Shown piece after piece: positions 61,793 to 64,000 of a stretch of 64,000 nucleotides of DNA (within the stretch, counting starts at the first letter, position 1; each line of letters starts with the position of its first letter). This DNA is from an uncultured Actinomycetes bacterium (GTDB lineage: Bacteria > Actinomycetota > Actinomycetes > Nanopelagicales > Nanopelagicaceae). The DNA lies in NCBI GenBank assembly GCA_903843225.1, contig CAIMOX010000038.1, positions 1-64,000 of the forward strand, given 5' to 3'. The notes beneath the pieces are model-generated. The model saw only the letters and a list, made by a program, of their open reading frames with translations. It made no database searches and had not been told where the DNA came from. The position numbers were made by a program, and so were the translations under genes.

Positions 61793-61798
61793 ATCCTA
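61793..61798 (-). promoter_or_regulatory. -10 hexamer TAGGAT of leaderless promoter for plsC-gpsA-ddl
   Basis: TAGGAT ends 6 bases before the ATG at 61786. Confidence 0.6.
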
Positions 61799-61836
61799 AC
61801 TGTGCAACGCCAACGAATACACATGTGGGAAGATGA

Positions 61837-61864
61837 GAAAGGGAGCCATCGCTGGCTCCCTTTC
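61837..61864 (-). terminator. Hairpin terminator after the HU gene
   Basis: GAAAGGGAGCC and GGCTCCCTTTC form an 11-bp perfect stem with a 6-base loop, 20 bases past the HU stop. The 3' flank is only moderately T-rich, so efficiency is uncertain. It also lies upstream of the plsC promoter. Confidence 0.6.
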
Positions 61865-61883
61865 CATTTATACTGCAATAAAA

Positions 61884-62336
61884 CTACTTGCGCTTTACAG
61901 CCTTCTTAACAACTTTCTTAGCAGGAGCCTTCTTAGCTACCTTCTTGACAACTTTCTTAGCTGGAGCCTTCTTAGCTGGAGCCTTCTTAGCTGGAGCCTT
62001 CTTAGCTACTGGCTTTGCGACTACCTTGACAGGAGGCTTTGGTGCTGGCTCAAGCTTGCGTGCGCCAGAGATAACTTCCTTCAGTGCCTTTGCAGGGAGG
62101 AAGCGAACCTTCTTGCTCGCCTTGATCTGGATTGTCTCGCCAGTGAAAGGGTTACGACCCTTACGTGCAGCGCGATCTACCTTCTTGAACTTACCGAAGT
62201 CATTAACCATGACATCTTCGCCCTTTGAGATATTGCGAACGATTGAGTCAAAGACGATATCGACAGCGCGAGCTGCCTCTTTCTTGTTATCACCAAAGTG
62301 CGGTGCCAAATATGCAATGAACTGGGCCTTGTTCAT
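61884..62336 (-). CDS. hup: HU family DNA-binding protein with Lys/Ala/Pro tail
   Basis: A 150-residue nucleoid protein. The first about 95 residues are a standard HU domain: MNKAQFIAYLAPHFG, DFGKFKKVDRAARKGRNP, the beta-arm TGETIQIKASKKVRFLPAKALK. The remaining about 50 residues are repeats of AKKAP and KKVVKKVAKK, like the histone-H1-like tail of mycobacterial HupB. The DNA encoding them has a 15-base tandem repeat. AGGGGAG precedes the ATG; the leader holds an inverted repeat at 62360-62377. Confidence 0.95.
   Translation of the reverse strand: MNKAQFIAYLAPHFGDNKKEAARAVDIVFDSIVRNISKGEDVMVNDFGKFKKVDRAARKGRNPFTGETIQIKASKKVRFLPAKALKEVISGARKLEPAPKPPVKVVAKPVAKKAPAKKAPAKKAPAKKVVKKVAKKAPAKKVVKKAVKRK
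61954..62007 (-). repeat. 15-bp tandem repeat (3.6 copies) in the HU tail
   Basis: TTCTTAGCTGGAGCC occurs at 61954-61968, 61969-61983 and 61984-61998, with a partial fourth copy. It encodes the AKKAP repeats. Copy number could vary between strains by slippage. Confidence 0.85.
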
Positions 62337-62359
62337 AAACTCCCCTTATTAAATGGTTT

Positions 62360-62377
62360 GTTAAGCAATTACTTAAC
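62360..62377. promoter_or_regulatory. 18-bp inverted repeat in the HU leader
   Basis: GTTAAG-CAATTA-CTTAAC lies 23-41 bases before the HU start. It may be an operator or an RNA hairpin just upstream of the ribosome binding site. Confidence 0.4.
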
Positions 62378-62453
62378 GTTGTGAGAAATCTACGCAGAGT
62401 GGTGATTTATAGGGGTTATAACGCTCGGTGTGTCGCGGTAAAAAATTCGAATC

Positions 62454-62465
62454 TTTACGCGTAAA
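62454..62465. other. 12-bp palindrome TTTACGCGTAAA
   Basis: It stands between the leuD terminator and the HU leader. It may belong to the HU promoter region; no known factor is assigned. Confidence 0.25.
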
Positions 62466-62471
62466 AAGTGC

Positions 62472-62504
62472 AAAAAAACCCTCAACGCAATGTTGAGGGT
62501 TTTT
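62472..62504 (-). terminator. Intrinsic terminator of the leuCD operon
   Basis: ACCCTCAAC and GTTGAGGGT (62478-62486 and 62492-62500) pair around a 5-base loop. On the minus strand a run of seven T follows (62472-62478), 15 bases past the leuD stop. Confidence 0.9.
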
Positions 62505-62518
62505 GGGATTCTCTCTTC

Positions 62519-63118
62519 CTAAGCGCGAATTGGCAGTGTTTGAGGCTTAAAAGTTGCTCTCTTCGCTTCAAATGCGCTTACCTGGTCGATCTTCTTCAAG
62601 GTTAGGCCGATATCGTCGAGCCCTTCCATCAAGCGCCAGCGCGTGTAATCATCGATCTCAAAGGCGTGAATTGCGCTTCCATAGCGGATGTTTTTCGCCT
62701 CAAGGTCGACTGTTATCGCAAGCTTTGGATCGTTCTCGATCTGCTGCCAGATCTCTTCAATAACAGACTGTGAAATAAGGACTGTAAGCAGTCCAGCCTT
62801 CTGGGAATTACCGCGGAAGATATCTGCAAAACGGCTCGAGAGGACTACCTTAAAGCCATAATTTTGAAGAGCCCAGACTGCGTGCTCGCGGGATGAGCCG
62901 GTTCCAAAATCTGGTCCTGCAACGAGAATCGTCGCTCCCTGATAATCACTCTTGTTCAGCACAAACTCTGGATCGCTACGCCAAGCAGAGAAGAGGCCAT
63001 CTTCAAATCCACTCTTCGTCACGCGCTTGAGATATACCGCCGGGATAATTTGATCGGTATCAACGTTGCTGCGACGAAGTGGAATCGCTGTTCCAGTATG
63101 TGAAATAAATTTTTCCAT
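62519..63118 (-). CDS. leuD: 3-isopropylmalate dehydratase small subunit
   Basis: A 199-residue swivel-domain subunit that, with LeuC, isomerises 2- to 3-isopropylmalate in leucine synthesis. It has [20 protein letters not shown] (about residues 13-32), the substrate loop [17 protein letters not shown], and [15 protein letters not shown]. It starts 11 bases after the leuC stop and is followed by a strong terminator. Confidence 0.95.
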   Translation of the reverse strand: MEKFISHTGTAIPLRRSNVDTDQIIPAVYLKRVTKSGFEDGLFSAWRSDPEFVLNKSDYQGATILVAGPDFGTGSSREHAVWALQNYGFKVVLSSRFADIFRGNSQKAGLLTVLISQSVIEEIWQQIENDPKLAITVDLEAKNIRYGSAIHAFEIDDYTRWRLMEGLDDIGLTLKKIDQVSAFEAKRATFKPQTLPIRA

Positions 63119-63129
63119 GATCGCGCTCC

Positions 63130-64000
63130 TTACAAATCTGATGGTGATGAGAGTGTTCCACGAATTGCAGTTGCTGCTGCAACGAGCGGACTGACAAGGT
63201 GAGTACGTCCGCCTTTACCTTGGCGACCTTCAAAATTGCGATTTGAGGTCGAGGCTGCGCGTTCTTGCGGCTTGAGTTGATCAGGATTCATTCCAAGGCA
63301 CATCGAGCATCCAGCATTTCGCCATTCACCGCCCGCATCTAAAAAGATCTTATCGAGTCCTTCGGACTCTGCTTGGAGTCGCACCCTCGCAGAACCAGGG
63401 ACAACAAGAAGGCGCACAGAATCTGCAATCTTTTTGCCCTTCAATATATCTGCTGCCGCGCGGAGATCTTCGATTCGACCGTTAGTGCAAGAGCCCAAAA
63501 AGACTGTATCAACTGATACAGATTTCAGTGGAGTTCCTGCTGTGAGCCCCATGTAGGTAAGTGCGCGTTCTGCTGCACCACGCTCTTCAACATCAGCGAT
63601 ATCGGCTGGGTTTGGAATATTTGAGTTGAGCGGGAGTCCCTGCCCTGGGTTTGTACCCCATGTTACAAATGGTTCTAGCTCATCCGCATTGATGGTGATC
63701 TCTTTATCAAAGACGGCATCGCTATCACTCTGTAGGGTCTTCCAGTAAGCAAGGGCGTTATCCCAATCGGCTCCGATTGGTGCATGAGGCTTATCTTTAA
63801 CGTAGCTAAAGGTGGTCTCATCCGGTGCGATTAAGCCAGCACGGGCGCCGGCCTCAATAGACATATTGCAGACGGTCATGCGACCTTCCATAGAGAGCGC
63901 GCGAATCGCTGAACCTCGGTATTCAAGGACATAGCCTTGGCCGCCGCCGGTTCCAATCTTCGCGATGATCGCAAGAATGATGTCCTTAGACGTTACGCCA
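63130..64000 (-). CDS. leuC: 3-isopropylmalate dehydratase large subunit, 5' part beyond window
   Basis: The visible C-terminal 289 residues of the 4Fe-4S hydro-lyase subunit. The frame stays open to the window edge and reads [20 protein letters not shown] before [18 protein letters not shown], so the ATG at 63891 is internal. Cluster ligands are visible in [13 protein letters not shown] and the [13 protein letters not shown] pair. The C-terminus [18 protein letters not shown] is typical. It is the upstream partner of leuD. Confidence 0.95.
   Translation of the reverse strand, partial: GVTSKDIILAIIAKIGTGGGQGYVLEYRGSAIRALSMEGRMTVCNMSIEAGARAGLIAPDETTFSYVKDKPHAPIGADWDNALAYWKTLQSDSDAVFDKEITINADELEPFVTWGTNPGQGLPLNSNIPNPADIADVEERGAAERALTYMGLTAGTPLKSVSVDTVFLGSCTNGRIEDLRAAADILKGKKIADSVRLLVVPGSARVRLQAESEGLDKIFLDAGGEWRNAGCSMCLGMNPDQLKPQERAASTSNRNFEGRQGKGGRTHLVSPLVAAATAIRGTLSSPSDL

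Noticed and set aside
61888-62352. A 154-codon open frame antisense to the HU gene
   Set aside because: Its sequence (repeated FLAGAFLATFLTT) is simply the complement of the Lys/Ala repeats; HU on the other strand is unmistakable.

Overview
The window reads as chromosomal DNA of an actinobacterium with a compact, mid-GC (about 50% by eye) genome. Lineage markers are the actinobacterial families DUF3000, DUF3093, DUF3159 and DUF4193, a PimB-type mannosyltransferase for phosphatidylinositol mannosides, an HU protein with a lysine/alanine-rich tail, and gene order shared with Mycobacterium and Streptomyces. The short spacers, many 1-4 nt overlaps and mid GC would fit a streamlined aquatic lineage such as the Nanopelagicales, but that placement is inference. 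I see no rRNA, tRNA, CRISPR array, IS element or prophage. No gene-free stretch exceeds 300 bases; the longest is 37912-38154.

Layout. 1-8225: a NiCoT nickel/cobalt permease cut by the window edge, MarC, an ABC-F ATPase, then an iron(III)-type ABC transporter (binding protein, fused permease, ATPase) and a COG4280 membrane protein. 8237-14833: a class III aminotransferase, a 14-TM MFS exporter, an enoyl-CoA hydratase/SDR/CopC operon, a LysE exporter and a Cas4/RecB-like nuclease. 14834-22015: a lipid and envelope block resembling the M. tuberculosis plsC-SRPBCC-fadD15-pimB neighbourhood. 22040-37911: DUF3000, RNase D, FTR1, fadA/fadB, dxs, aconitase, TrmA-like methyltransferase, two TrkA subunits, DUF3159, dut, thioesterase, DUF3093 and DUF4193, close to the Rv2680-Rv2699 order. 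38155-64000: a desaturase, then trmD-rimM-khpA-rpsP, ffh, glnD-glnB-amtB, ftsY-smc, rnc-rpmF-DUF177-DivIVA-like, coaD-rsmD-recG, rpmB, GDPD, thiL, ddl-gpsA-plsC, hup, and leuD-leuC, which runs off the end.

How the genes work together. Several sets feed the membrane: GpsA and two PlsC enzymes (phosphatidate), an acyl-ACP desaturase, FadD15-like acyl-CoA synthetase, FadA/FadB, PimB and Dxs. A second set is translation and protein targeting (rpsP, rpmF, rpmB, rimM, trmD, rsmD, ffh, ftsY). A third is nitrogen sensing (amtB-glnB-glnD). Metal uptake appears three times (NiCoT, Fe ABC, FTR1).

The main cross-cutting observation is regulatory. At least 21 transcription-unit-leading genes have a TANNNT hexamer ending exactly 6 (18 cases) or 7 (3 cases) bases before the ATG/GTG, with no separate Shine-Dalgarno sequence. 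This is the layout of leaderless transcription. It also fixes several start codons and reveals interlocked divergent promoters in spacers of only 40-50 bp. Genes without this layout mostly have a good Shine-Dalgarno sequence instead.
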